From JALZAI01 sp038212215 (GTDB lineage: Bacteria; Actinomycetota; Actinomycetes; Mycobacteriales; Jatrophihabitantaceae), in the NCBI GenBank assembly GCA_038212215.1, contig JBBQUT010000043.1:1-34288 (forward strand): DNA of 34,288 bases, in the 5' to 3' direction. Below, piece by piece: positions 7,954-15,899 of this stretch. A program made the position numbers and the translations under genes. The notes beneath the pieces are model-generated. The model was given only the letters and a program-made list of their open reading frames with translations, did no database searches and had not been told where the DNA came from. Position 1 is the first letter of the stretch; the number at the start of each line of letters is the position of its first letter.

Positions 7954-9000
7954 TCAGCTGCCGGACTCACGAGCCGTAGCTGGCCGGGCCGTGGTCCCGC
8001 GGACCACGAGATGGGGCGCGAGAACCACCTCGCGGTGAGCCACCGGCTCGTTCTCCAGGCGGGCCACGGCGCGTTGCACTGTCAACCTAGCCAGCATGGT
8101 GATGTCCTGGCTGACGGTCGTCAGCCGCAGATACGGCAGCCGGGCGACCTGGCTGTCGTCGTACCCAACGACGGACACCTGCCCGGGCACCGCGATCCCA
8201 GAGCGCGCGAAGACGTCGAGCAGGCCTACTGCGCTTCGGTCGTTGTAGGTGATCACGGCGTCCGGCAGCCCGTCCTCAGTGAGTATCCTTGCGACCGCCG
8301 CACCGTCTTCCTCCCGTTCACCTCCGCCGATCACGCTGCTGACGTCGGTGAGTCCGTGTCTTTTCATCGCGGCTCGATATCCCTTTCGGCGATCCGCAGA
8401 TGCGGGTGCGCGCCCGCCGTCCGTGTGAGCGATGCGACGGTGGCCGAGCTGAACAAGATGCTCGACTGCGAGTCGCATGCCGTCGGCATCGGCGGCGCGA
8501 ACAACGTCGACGGCGGGGTGCGGCGACGGCTGTCCGACCACGACCACCGGCATGCGTTCGGCGAGGGCGCCCAGACGCTTGCGTGAGACGAGCGAGCCAA
8601 CGAGAACGGCCGCCTCGCAGCGATATGACAGGAGCGTCTCAAGCGCCTGACCCGGTGTGCGGGTTCGTGTGATGGCGCTCAGCACGACCTGGTATCCGAG
8701 GGGTTCGGCCGCGGCGTAGATGCCCTCGGCGACGTCAGCGTGAAAGGGGTTGTTCAGCGCGAGGGTGACGCCTAGCAGCCGGGTTCGGCGCCCCGCGAGC
8801 AGGCGGGCGCGACCGTCCGGGCGATAGTTGAGTTCCTCGGCGATGGCGAGCACGCGCCGCCGTGTTGTGTCACTCGCGCCGGGCACTTCACGCATCACGA
8901 TCGATACCAGTGCGCGGGAGACACCGGCTCGCGCGGCGACGTCTTCGAGCGTCGGCGGTCGGCACACTCGTTCGGCTGAACCGTTCGCCTCTTTCCCCAT
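7954..9000 (-). CDS. LacI-family transcriptional regulator (copy 1)
   Basis: The 348-residue product has a LacI helix-turn-helix (TLEDVAARAGVSRALVSIV) near residues 16-35, the hinge (YRPDGRARLL), and a periplasmic-binding-like sensor domain ending in the typical APHLVVRGTTA. The ATG at 9000 is chosen over longer starts because AGAAGGA lies just upstream and the HTH then sits at the usual place. It faces the iolE-like gene across 103 bases that hold a 16-bp perfect palindrome, its likely operator. The recognition helix RALVSIVMR is identical to that of the second LacI protein at 21618-22655. The ligand is probably a sugar or inositol derivative. Confidence 0.9.
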   Translation of the reverse strand: MGKEANGSAERVCRPPTLEDVAARAGVSRALVSIVMREVPGASDTTRRRVLAIAEELNYRPDGRARLLAGRRTRLLGVTLALNNPFHADVAEGIYAAAEPLGYQVVLSAITRTRTPGQALETLLSYRCEAAVLVGSLVSRKRLGALAERMPVVVVGQPSPHPAVDVVRAADADGMRLAVEHLVQLGHRRIAHTDGGRAPASADRRKGYRAAMKRHGLTDVSSVIGGGEREEDGAAVARILTEDGLPDAVITYNDRSAVGLLDVFARSGIAVPGQVSVVGYDDSQVARLPYLRLTTVSQDITMLARLTVQRAVARLENEPVAHREVVLAPHLVVRGTTARPATARESGS

Positions 9001-9019
9001 CGGGATCCTTCTTCTCGCT

Positions 9020-9049
9020 TTGACTCGGACCGTCAGCACCAGCATACTT
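9020..9049 (+). promoter_or_regulatory. Candidate promoter of the iolE-like operon
   Basis: TTGACT at 9020-9025 is followed after 17 bases by CATACT (9043-9048), or after 18 by ATACTT. Transcription would start near 9055, inside the palindrome at 9054-9069, so a bound LacI protein would block it. Inferred from sequence only. Confidence 0.4.
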
Positions 9050-9053
9050 CTGT

Positions 9054-9069
9054 ACTAGAGCGCTCTAGT
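9054..9069. promoter_or_regulatory. LacI operator, 16-bp perfect palindrome
   Basis: ACTAGAGCGCTCTAGT is its own reverse complement, with the central CG typical of LacI-family operators. It lies between the divergent lacI gene (start 9000) and the iolE-like gene (start 9104). Its core TAGAGCGCTCTA resembles TAGAACGATCTA found twice at the second lacI locus. Confidence 0.75.
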
Positions 9070-9103
9070 CAGATCGAGTTCTTATCGCCCGTCAGGAGCC
9101 GTA

Positions 9104-9988
9104 GTGTCCACTTCGCCGATCGTCGAACGGATTGCTGGCGCACCGATTTCGTGGGGTGTCTGCGAAGCTCCCGGCTGGGGTCATGAGATGGCGGCCGACC
9201 GGGTTCTGGCTGAAATGCGCGACCTGGGCCTGAAGGCTACCGAGCTCGGCCCGACGGGGTATCTCGGTGTGGAGCCGCAGGACGTGCGCGAGCGGCTCGC
9301 GCGCTACGACATGCGCCTGATCGGCGGATTCCTGCCGGTGCCGTTGCACGTCGATCCCGCGCTCGACCTCGCCGCGGCGATCGATGCGATCGCGACGCTG
9401 GCCGCTGGCGGCTCCGAGGTGGTCGTGCTCGCTGCGCGCTCGATGGACGGCAGTTATGACCGGAAGGTTCAGCTGTCAAACACGGAGTGGACGGTGCTGC
9501 TGGCGAACCTTGACCGGTTGCAGCAGATTATCCGCGATCATGGGATGACGCCGACGCTCCACCCGCATGTCGGGACAGCGATCGAGGACCGAGCGTCCGT
9601 ACTACGCCTGCTCGACTCCAGCGATATCCCGCTGTGCCTGGATACCGGTCATCTGCTCATCGGCGGGATGCAGCCCTCGGAGTTGCTGGCCAAAGCCGCC
9701 AGCCGAGTGGCGCACGTGCACCTCAAGGACGTGAACACGGCCGTTGCCGCCACCACGTCCGCCGGCGACGCAAGCTACATCCAGGGCGTCCGTGCCGGGC
9801 TCTATACGCCGTTGGGAGGCGGCGACCTGGACATCGCCGCGATCGTCGCCGCACTCGAGGGCGTCGACTACGACGGGTGGTACGTGCTCGAGCAGGACTG
9901 CGCGTTGTATGGCGAGCCGGCAGCCAGCGAGGGTCCGGCGGGCGATGTTGGTCGCAGCATCGAGTTCCTCAGCTCGCTCGGCGCCTGA
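9104..9988 (+). CDS. iolE: IolE-like inosose dehydratase (TIM-barrel sugar isomerase family)
   Basis: The 294-residue product belongs to the AP-endonuclease-2-type TIM barrels. Its N-terminus GAPISWGVCEAPGWGHEM is the hallmark of inosose dehydratases (IolE/MocC). Metal-site segments are visible: LHPHVGT near 151, LCLDTGHL near 178, VAHVHLKDVN near 205, and VLEQD near 265. IolE removes water from 2-keto-myo-inositol to give a dione. The GTG start at 9104 has AGGAG at 9094-9098. The Gfo/Idh gene follows one base after the stop. No other iolE is seen in the window, so this gene probably supplies that step for the minus-strand iol operon. Confidence 0.82.
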   Translation: MSTSPIVERIAGAPISWGVCEAPGWGHEMAADRVLAEMRDLGLKATELGPTGYLGVEPQDVRERLARYDMRLIGGFLPVPLHVDPALDLAAAIDAIATLAAGGSEVVVLAARSMDGSYDRKVQLSNTEWTVLLANLDRLQQIIRDHGMTPTLHPHVGTAIEDRASVLRLLDSSDIPLCLDTGHLLIGGMQPSELLAKAASRVAHVHLKDVNTAVAATTSAGDASYIQGVRAGLYTPLGGGDLDIAAIVAALEGVDYDGWYVLEQDCALYGEPAASEGPAGDVGRSIEFLSSLGA

Positions 9989-9989
9989 G

Positions 9990-11156
9990 ATGAGCACGCA
10001 AGCGCTCGGTGTGGCCGTGATCGGCTTCGGCTGGATGGGCCAGGTACACGCCCGCTCCTACGCCCGGGTGCTGCACCACTACCCGCAGCTGGCGCTGGCG
10101 CCGCAGCCGGTGCTCGTCGTCGACGCCGAGCGCGACCGGCAGGCGGACGCGGTGGAGCGCTACGGCTTCCAGTCCACGACCGACCGGTGGCAGGACGTCC
10201 TTACTGATGACCGTGTAGAGGCCGTCAGCGTGACCGCGCCGAACTTCCTGCACCGTGAGATCGGTACCGCCCTCGCAGAGGCGGGCAAACACCTGTGGAT
10301 CGAGAAGCCGGTCGGACTCTCGGCAGCTGATGCCCGCGCCGTTGCCGCGGCGGTCTCGGCGAGCGGCGTTCAGAGCACGGTCGGCTTCAACTACCGCAAC
10401 GCGCCCGCCGTGGAGCATGCGCGGCACCTCCTCGCTTCCGGTGCCATCGGGCGGGTGACGAATGCGCGGTTGCGGCTGTTCGCGGACTACGCAGCGCATC
10501 CGTACGGCGCGCTGTCGTGGCGGTTCGAACGGGCGAAGGGTGGCTCCGGCGTGCTCGGTGACCTGGTGTCGCACGGCGTCGACCTAGCCCGGTACCTACT
10601 CGGCGAGGTGGACTCACTCGTGGCAGACACGGCGGTCTTCATCGACGAGCGTCCCAAACCCACCGGTGCCGGGAGCCACTTCGCCATCGCGGCAGGTGGC
10701 GAGCTCGGCCCGGTCGAGAACGAGGACTACCTGAGCTGCCTTCTGCGCTTCACCAGCGGTGCGCGGGGCTCCCTCGAATCCAGCCGGGTCAGTGTCGGCG
10801 ACCAGTGCAACTACGGGTTCGAGATCCACGGCACGCAGGGCGCCCTGTCGTGGGACTTCCGGCGGATGGGCGAACTCACGGTCAGCGCGGGAATCGACTA
10901 CCTCGACCAGAGCCTCAGCACTCAGTTCGTCGGACCGGCCCACGGGGCGCTCGCCGCGTTCCAGCCCGCGGCCGGCATCGCGATGGGCTACGACGACCTG
11001 AAGGTGATCGAGGCGGCCGCCTTCCTCGAATCGATCACCGACGGCAAGCCGCACGGGGCCAGCATCGCGGACGCCGTACACAGCGCCCAGATCCTGGACG
11101 CGATGGTGGAGTCGGCGGCAGACCGCCGATGGGTCAGCCTCGCGCGGCCCGCGTGA
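9990..11156 (+). CDS. Gfo/Idh/MocA oxidoreductase (inositol dehydrogenase-like)
   Basis: The 388-residue protein has an N-terminal Rossmann fold (VAVIGFGWMGQVHARSY), the EKP motif (WIEKPVG near residue 103) and the substrate-domain motif LGDLVSHGVDLARYLLG with the catalytic Asp and His near 185-195. Members oxidise hydroxyls of sugars or inositols with NAD(P). The partner gene makes myo- or scyllo-inositol the likely substrate. The ATG at 9990 lies one base after the iolE-like stop, so the frame that continues upstream through that gene is not used. A 7-bp inverted repeat overlaps its stop codon. Confidence 0.88.
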   Translation: MSTQALGVAVIGFGWMGQVHARSYARVLHHYPQLALAPQPVLVVDAERDRQADAVERYGFQSTTDRWQDVLTDDRVEAVSVTAPNFLHREIGTALAEAGKHLWIEKPVGLSAADARAVAAAVSASGVQSTVGFNYRNAPAVEHARHLLASGAIGRVTNARLRLFADYAAHPYGALSWRFERAKGGSGVLGDLVSHGVDLARYLLGEVDSLVADTAVFIDERPKPTGAGSHFAIAAGGELGPVENEDYLSCLLRFTSGARGSLESSRVSVGDQCNYGFEIHGTQGALSWDFRRMGELTVSAGIDYLDQSLSTQFVGPAHGALAAFQPAAGIAMGYDDLKVIEAAAFLESITDGKPHGASIADAVHSAQILDAMVESAADRRWVSLARPA

Positions 11157-11173
11157 CACGTGCGACTCACGCG
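11150..11173 (+). terminator. Possible hairpin at the end of the iolE-Gfo/Idh unit
   Basis: CGCGTGA (11150-11156) pairs with TCACGCG (11167-11173) around a 10-base loop. The stem contains the stop codon. There is no T-run, so termination is only suggested. Confidence 0.3.
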
Positions 11174-11313
11174 CTGAACGTGGCGGCAGTCCCCGGTGAC
11201 CAGACTCGACAGTGGGCGACCCCACTGCCGAATACGGAAGCGCTTACCGCCTCTTGTTCGTTGTACTAGGTGACGGCGTGAGATCCTCGACGTCTGATCA
11301 CGAAGGAGACCAC

Positions 11314-11472
11314 ATGAACCCGACCCTCGATGTGAGCACCGCCCGCCTGGAAGAGCTGCGGGACAGCTACACCTACCGGGTCAACCTGCTGCTCGACGAG
11401 GGCCGCGAGGACCTCGCCGCAAAGCTGGCCGACCAGTATGTCGAGGACGCGGCCCGCGCTCTTGCGGGCTGA
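11314..11472 (+). CDS. Small 52-residue protein of unknown function
   Basis: The frame MNPTLDVSTARLEELRDSYT, continued by YRVNLLLDEGREDLAAKLAD and QYVEDAARALAG, is preceded by AAGGAG about 8 bases before the ATG, which decides this start over the longer open frame. The product is acidic and looks fully helical, with heptad-like leucines, and has no Cys or membrane segment. I do not recognise a named family. It stands alone between the plus-strand iolE unit and the minus-strand iolD, and its stop lies inside a hairpin. An 8-bp palindrome AAGCGCTT (11238-11245) lies about 70 bases upstream and could be an operator. Confidence 0.6.
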   Translation: MNPTLDVSTARLEELRDSYTYRVNLLLDEGREDLAAKLADQYVEDAARALAG

Positions 11473-11480
11473 TGCCCGCA
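11463..11480. terminator. Bidirectional hairpin between the small gene and iolD
   Basis: TGCGGGC (11463-11469) and GCCCGCA (11474-11480) form a 7-bp GC-rich stem with the loop TGAT. It sits where two convergent genes end, overlapping the stop of the small gene and lying 14 bases beyond the iolD stop. No T-run is present, as is common in high-GC actinobacteria. Confidence 0.5.
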
Positions 11481-11493
11481 GAGGCAGCGGCGC

Positions 11494-13383
11494 TCATACC
11501 GTCCAGCGCAGCTGATGTTGCTTGGCCTGGTCGTACGCGTCCCGGCCACTGAGCGTGCTCGGGACGCCGACCTCCCACCAGGCGCTGGACTCGGTCCACG
11601 ATGACGGGTGGGTGCGGCACAGCAGCACGGCGGGTCGCCTGCCGCTCGTGGCCAGTTCGCGCGCCGTGGCGTATGCGGAGCGCAGATCCTCGACGGCTGC
11701 CCCGTCGGGGACGTCGACCACCGCGCAGCCGAGCGAGGCTGCGTGCGCGGCGAAGTCGACACGAACGCCGCCGGGCTTCGCGCCGGGACCGGCGCAGTCG
11801 GTCAGCAGGTTGTTGAAGGCGTCGGCACCCTGGTTGACCTGCAGTCGGTGGATGACGGCGTAGCCGCCGTTGTCGCACACCACGGCGACGAACGGGTGCC
11901 CGCTGAACGCCGCCGAGTAAAGCTCGGAGTTGAGCATCAGGTACGAGCCATCGCCCAGCAGCGCGGTGACCAGCCCGTCCGGGTGCGTGCGGGCGCGTGC
12001 CATCGCCGCCCCCCACGGTCCGGCGATCTCGTAGCCCATGCACGAAAAGCCGTACTCCAGGTCCATTGTCGCCTCGTTGGCGGCCGGATCGGTGCGCCAG
12101 CCGCCGTTCAGCTCACCGGGGATGCCGCCGGAGGAGCCGAGCACGTAGTCGCCCGGACCGCTGCCGTCGTTCACGACGCCGACCACCTGCGCGTATGTGA
12201 GTGAGCCATCGGGCGCGGCACCCACGCGCAGATCGTCGACGTGCGTGTTCCATCGTGCACGCTCGGCGGCGGCCCGCTCGCCCCACTGTGGGTCGGCGGA
12301 CCAGCCGGCGAGCGAGTCGCCCAATTCGGTGAGGGTCTCGCGTGCATCTCCGATCACCGCGTGGGCCGAGTGCTTCACGGCGTCGAACCGGGCCGCGTTT
12401 ATCGTGATCAGCCGCACGTCCTGTGTGAACAGGCTCCAGGATGCCGTCGTGAAGTCCTGCAGCCGGGTGCCGACCGCGAGCACCACGTCCGCGACGGCAG
12501 CCAGGGCGTTGGCCGAGGCCGAGCCGATGGTGCCCAGCGCACCGACGTTGAGCGGATGCGGGCCCGGGAGGACGGTGCGGCCGGCCGCGGTCTCGGCGAC
12601 CGGGATCCCGTGCGCTTGGGCGAATCGGAGCAGCTCGCTGCCCGCGCCGGAATAGCGCACCCCGCCGCCGGCCACGAGCAATGGCCGCCGTGACTTTCGC
12701 AGAATCTCGACTGCCGCAGCCACGGCATCCCTATCGGGTCGTGGGCGGGGTACTTGGTGAGTCCGCGGCTCGAACATCGCTACTGGGAAGCCGAACTCCT
12801 CGACCTGGACATCCTGCGGAAGTGCCAGCACGACCGGGCCGCAGTCGGCCGGGTCGGTGAGCACGCGGACCACCTGCGGCAGCGTCGCAAGCAGCTGCTC
12901 CGGACGGCTGATCCGATCGAAGTACCGCGACACGGGGCGGAACGCATCGTTAACGCTGATCGTCGCGTCGCCGAACTGCTCGACCTGTTGCAGCACCGGA
13001 TCTGGTGCCCGGCCGACGAACGTGTCACCAGGCAGCAACAGCAGCGGCAGCCGATTGGCGTGAGCCAGGCCAGCTGCGGTCACCATGTTCAACGCGCCCG
13101 GTCCGATCGACGACGTCGCGATCATGACCTGGCGCCTGTCCATGGCCTTTGCGTAGCCGACGGCAGCGAGCGCCATACCCTGCTCGGTCTGCCCCCGCCA
13201 TGTGGGCAGCTGATCGCGGACCTCGTAGAGCGCGGTGCCGAGGCCGAGGACGTTGCCGTGCCCGAAGATACCGAAAGCCCCTGCGAACAAGGGGACTTCG
13301 GTGCCGTCGAGCAGCTGCGAGCGTTGCGCAACGAGCCACCGGACGAGGGCCTGCGCGGTGGTCAGTCGGACGGTTTCGGTCAC
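11494..13383 (-). CDS. iolD: IolD, trihydroxycyclohexane-dione hydrolase (TPP enzyme)
   Basis: The 629-residue protein is a thiamine-diphosphate enzyme. Its N-terminus TETVRLTTAQALVRWL is the usual IolD start. The pyrimidine-binding domain has FGHGNVLGLG and the QGMALAAVGYAK region near 75. The C-terminal TPP domain has LGDGSYLMLNSELYSAAFSG with the metal-binding GDG...N pattern near 500. IolD opens the cyclohexane ring of the IolE product to 5-deoxyglucuronate. The GTG at 13383 has GGAG a few bases upstream and overlaps the iolB stop as GTGA. It is the last gene of the long minus-strand operon and looks intact. Confidence 0.93.
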   Translation of the reverse strand: MTETVRLTTAQALVRWLVAQRSQLLDGTEVPLFAGAFGIFGHGNVLGLGTALYEVRDQLPTWRGQTEQGMALAAVGYAKAMDRRQVMIATSSIGPGALNMVTAAGLAHANRLPLLLLPGDTFVGRAPDPVLQQVEQFGDATISVNDAFRPVSRYFDRISRPEQLLATLPQVVRVLTDPADCGPVVLALPQDVQVEEFGFPVAMFEPRTHQVPRPRPDRDAVAAAVEILRKSRRPLLVAGGGVRYSGAGSELLRFAQAHGIPVAETAAGRTVLPGPHPLNVGALGTIGSASANALAAVADVVLAVGTRLQDFTTASWSLFTQDVRLITINAARFDAVKHSAHAVIGDARETLTELGDSLAGWSADPQWGERAAAERARWNTHVDDLRVGAAPDGSLTYAQVVGVVNDGSGPGDYVLGSSGGIPGELNGGWRTDPAANEATMDLEYGFSCMGYEIAGPWGAAMARARTHPDGLVTALLGDGSYLMLNSELYSAAFSGHPFVAVVCDNGGYAVIHRLQVNQGADAFNNLLTDCAGPGAKPGGVRVDFAAHAASLGCAVVDVPDGAAVEDLRSAYATARELATSGRRPAVLLCRTHPSSWTESSAWWEVGVPSTLSGRDAYDQAKQHQLRWTV

Positions 13384-14005
13384 GTCGCACTCCAGGAGTC
13401 CCGGATCCAGACAGGGGCGGGGTCGTCGCAGAACGCCATCGAACGCGTTTCGCCCGGCCCGGCAAGGACATTCAGGTCGTACCTCGGGTACCCCGGGGGG
13501 GCCACGCACGGCCCGTGATCGCCATACGGGATCAGCACCATGTCGCCGTCGCGAACCTCAATCGAATCGTCCAACTCGGCCAGCCCTGCCTTCGCGCCCG
13601 GGTCCGGTGAAGGTGCGGTGCAGGCCGAACCCGGTGCGACTGGGGGTGATCTGGTCGGCTACGGAGATCCGGTAGTAGTCGATCTCCTCGTTGGCGACGC
13701 CGCACGGGTCGGTGCGGTCGTGCTTGGGCGGCGGGTAGCTGGACCAGTTCCCGGGTGGGGTGATCAGCGCACCGCACATCAGCCGGTCCGCCCAAGGTGA
13801 TCGTCGCCTCGACCGCACTGGTCTCGGAGGCAACCTCGACGGTGACGGCGCCCGACAGCGGCAGCATTAATACCTCGGAGTCAACGGTGTGAACGCTCTG
13901 CGCTTCGCCGGGCGCCAACGCGAGCACCCGCAGTCCGGCGAACTGCCACCCCGCGGCACCGGGCGTGACGACAAGCGGGTCGTCGGAGGCAAGAATGTGT
14001 TGCAT
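13380..14005 (-). pseudogene. iolB: iolB, 5-deoxyglucuronate isomerase, broken by deletion and frameshift
   Basis: The start MQHILASDDPLVVTPGAAGW (ATG at 14005) and the end (VRDGDMVLIPYGDHGPCVAP, then AGPGETRSMAFCDDP) are clearly IolB, but lie in different frames. After ATITLGG near base 13795 the reading jumps to ADRLMCGALITPPGNWSSYP in another frame. Compared with the usual length of about 290-300 residues, some 85-90 residues are missing there. A second shift near 13604 is needed to reach the C-terminal frame, consistent with one extra C. The metal-site region PPPKHD is present. The normal gene turns 5-deoxyglucuronate into 5-dehydro-2-deoxygluconate. Its start overlaps the upstream stop (TGATG) and its stop overlaps iolD (GTGA), so the operon layout is intact around a broken gene. 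Confidence 0.8.
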
Positions 14006-14919
14006 CACGAGTCCAAGCCTTCCGTTGCGGCACGCAGCACCTTCGCTGCCGCGTCGACGGTGCCAGCGACGTCGCCACCGTCGGGGTACAGCACGGTTCG
14101 GCCGATGACCAGTCCGCGCACCACCGGCTGACGCAGCGTCTTGCCCCACGAGGCCACCTGCTCGGCGAGGTCCGGCCCAGGCACGCCACCCAGCACGACG
14201 CACGGCAGCGTCGTCGCGCCGTACACGACGTCCGGGTCGTCACAGGCGGGCATCTTCAGCCAGGTGTATGCGCTCGTCGTGCCCAGCGCGGAGGCCACCG
14301 TGACGGCCCGAGCCAGCGACGGCGCGTCCTGCTGCAGCACCAGCGTGCCTTCGGCATTTCGGCGGTACGGCAGCGGTTCGACCATCGCCACCAGGTTGCG
14401 TTCGGCGAGTTCGGTGACTGCTTGCGCGCACGCGTGCAATGTCCTTACCGTGCCGGCATCCTGGTTGTCGATGCGCAGCAGCATCTTGCCGCCTTCGAGG
14501 CGGCAGGACGAGATGCTCGCCGCGTCGTAGCCGGTGAACCGGTCGTCCATCGTGAACGTGGCGCCGTCCAGCCCGCCGCGGTTCATCGAACCGAAGACGA
14601 CCTTGCCCTCGAGTGCGCCGAGCAGCAGCAACTCCTCGACGACGTCCGGCGAACCGAGCACGCCGTCGACGTCGGGATGAGCCAGTGCCGTGACGAGCCG
14701 GTCGAGCAGGCTGCGGCGGTCTGCCATCGCCATCGCGTCGTTTCCGGCTCGCAGGGCGCCACGAGCCGGATGATCGGCCGCCACCAGGAACAGGGTGCCC
14801 TGTTCACTCAGCAGGGCAGGGCGCCGGCTACGTTGCGCGTACGCCAACGCGATCGCATCCGGCCGCAACGTCCTCGTGCTCAGCAGTTGCTGCCACTGCT
14901 CGTCGCTCACCCCCACCAT
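14005..14919 (-). CDS. Aldolase-like (beta/alpha)8 protein, Cgl0159 type
   Basis: The 304-residue product has barrel-like strand motifs (VDGVLGSPDVVEELLLLG, GKVVFGSMNRGGL, KMLLRIDNQDAGTV, TYTWLKMPAC in part, CVVLGGVPG) and resembles the Cgl0159 family found in corynebacterial inositol clusters. In such clusters it probably takes the place of the aldolase that splits 5-dehydro-2-deoxygluconate phosphate into dihydroxyacetone phosphate and malonate semialdehyde. K in WLKMP is a candidate Schiff-base lysine, which is my inference. The ATG at 14919 shares its first base with the iolC stop (TGATG) and has GGAGG upstream. It sits between iolC and iolB, which supports the role. Confidence 0.72.
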   Translation of the reverse strand: MVGVSDEQWQQLLSTRTLRPDAIALAYAQRSRRPALLSEQGTLFLVAADHPARGALRAGNDAMAMADRRSLLDRLVTALAHPDVDGVLGSPDVVEELLLLGALEGKVVFGSMNRGGLDGATFTMDDRFTGYDAASISSCRLEGGKMLLRIDNQDAGTVRTLHACAQAVTELAERNLVAMVEPLPYRRNAEGTLVLQQDAPSLARAVTVASALGTTSAYTWLKMPACDDPDVVYGATTLPCVVLGGVPGPDLAEQVASWGKTLRQPVVRGLVIGRTVLYPDGGDVAGTVDAAAKVLRAATEGLDS

Positions 14920-15899
14920 CAACGCACCTCCGCCCGCACGTTTCCGGTAGACATCATCGCCTCGAGCTCATCGATCGTCGGCATGGCGTCCGCACAGGCG
15001 AGCCGCGCGGCGACGATGGCCCCGGCCGCATTGGCGTACTCGGCGCAGCGCACCGGCTCCCAGCCGGCCAGCAGTCCGTGGATCAGCGCCCCGCCGAACG
15101 CATCGCCCGCACCGAGCCCGCAGACCACCTCGACGCGCTGTGCGGCTACCGTTGTCATGCCGGCGGCGGTCGCGACCAGGACTCCGTCGGCACCCTGCTT
15201 CACCAGCGCGATCTCGACGCCACGACCGAGCATCCGGCGGGCCGCCTCTTCCGGGTCCGCCGTGCCGACCGCGACCTCCACCTCGGCCCGGTTGCCCACC
15301 GCAACCGTGACGTTCTCCAGCAGCCGTTCGTACTCGCGGCGCGCCTCGCGCGGCGACGACCAGAACATCGGGCGCCAGTCCAGGTCGAGCACGGTCCACC
15401 GCCGGGCCGAGGAATCCGGCCGGCCGCGGCGCGCGAGCATGTCGAGCTGGGTCTGGCGGGCCGGCTCGACCGAGACGCCGGTGCCGGTGACCCACAGCAG
15501 CGCGACGTCGGCGACGAGGTCCCACGGCACGTCGGCCGCCGTCAGGGTCAGGTCGGGCGCAGTCGGCAGCCGGTAGAACAGCAAGGGCGGATCCTCCGGC
15601 GGGTTCAGCGCGCAAAACACGACCGGGGTCAGCAGGTCCGGCGACGTCCCGACGTAGCTCGGATCGACACCAAAGGCAGTGAGCGCGTCACGGACGTAGC
15701 GGCCGAAGTCATCGGGCCCTACCTTCGTCAACACTGCGCTGCGGCGACCGAGGCGGGCGGCACCGACCGCGACGTTGGTGGCCGTGCCGCCGAGTGACTT
15801 GGCGAACGTCGTGACCTGTGCCAGCGGCACACCGGACTGTTCGGGATACAGGTCGACGCCGACCCGTCCGACGGTGAGCGCTTCGATGACGGCGCTCAT
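14919..15899 (-). CDS. iolC: IolC, 5-dehydro-2-deoxygluconokinase (PfkB family)
   Basis: The 326-residue protein is a ribokinase/PfkB-type kinase. It starts ALTVGRVGVDLYPEQSGVPL, a typical IolC N-terminus, has the first PfkB signature around GGTATNVAVGAARLG (near residue 35) and the second one with the catalytic Asp in VVCGLGAGDAFGGALIHGLL (near 265). IolC phosphorylates 5-dehydro-2-deoxygluconate with ATP. The ATG at 15899 overlaps the previous gene as ATGA, which fixes the start well inside the longer open frame. Confidence 0.92.
   Translation of the reverse strand: MSAVIEALTVGRVGVDLYPEQSGVPLAQVTTFAKSLGGTATNVAVGAARLGRRSAVLTKVGPDDFGRYVRDALTAFGVDPSYVGTSPDLLTPVVFCALNPPEDPPLLFYRLPTAPDLTLTAADVPWDLVADVALLWVTGTGVSVEPARQTQLDMLARRGRPDSSARRWTVLDLDWRPMFWSSPREARREYERLLENVTVAVGNRAEVEVAVGTADPEEAARRMLGRGVEIALVKQGADGVLVATAAGMTTVAAQRVEVVCGLGAGDAFGGALIHGLLAGWEPVRCAEYANAAGAIVAARLACADAMPTIDELEAMMSTGNVRAEVR

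Noticed and set aside
9001..9045. Longer start for the first LacI protein
   Set aside because: The extra 15 residues are not typical of LacI proteins and the upstream start has no ribosome site; AGAAGGA precedes the ATG at 9000.
9744..9989. Upstream extension of the Gfo/Idh frame through the iolE-like gene
   Set aside because: The extension is out of frame with iolE and low-complexity; the Rossmann motif begins right after the ATG at 9990.
11238..11245. AAGCGCTT palindrome as a third LacI operator
   Set aside because: Only 8 bp and different from the TAGA..TCTA sites of both LacI proteins; kept as a note on the small gene only.
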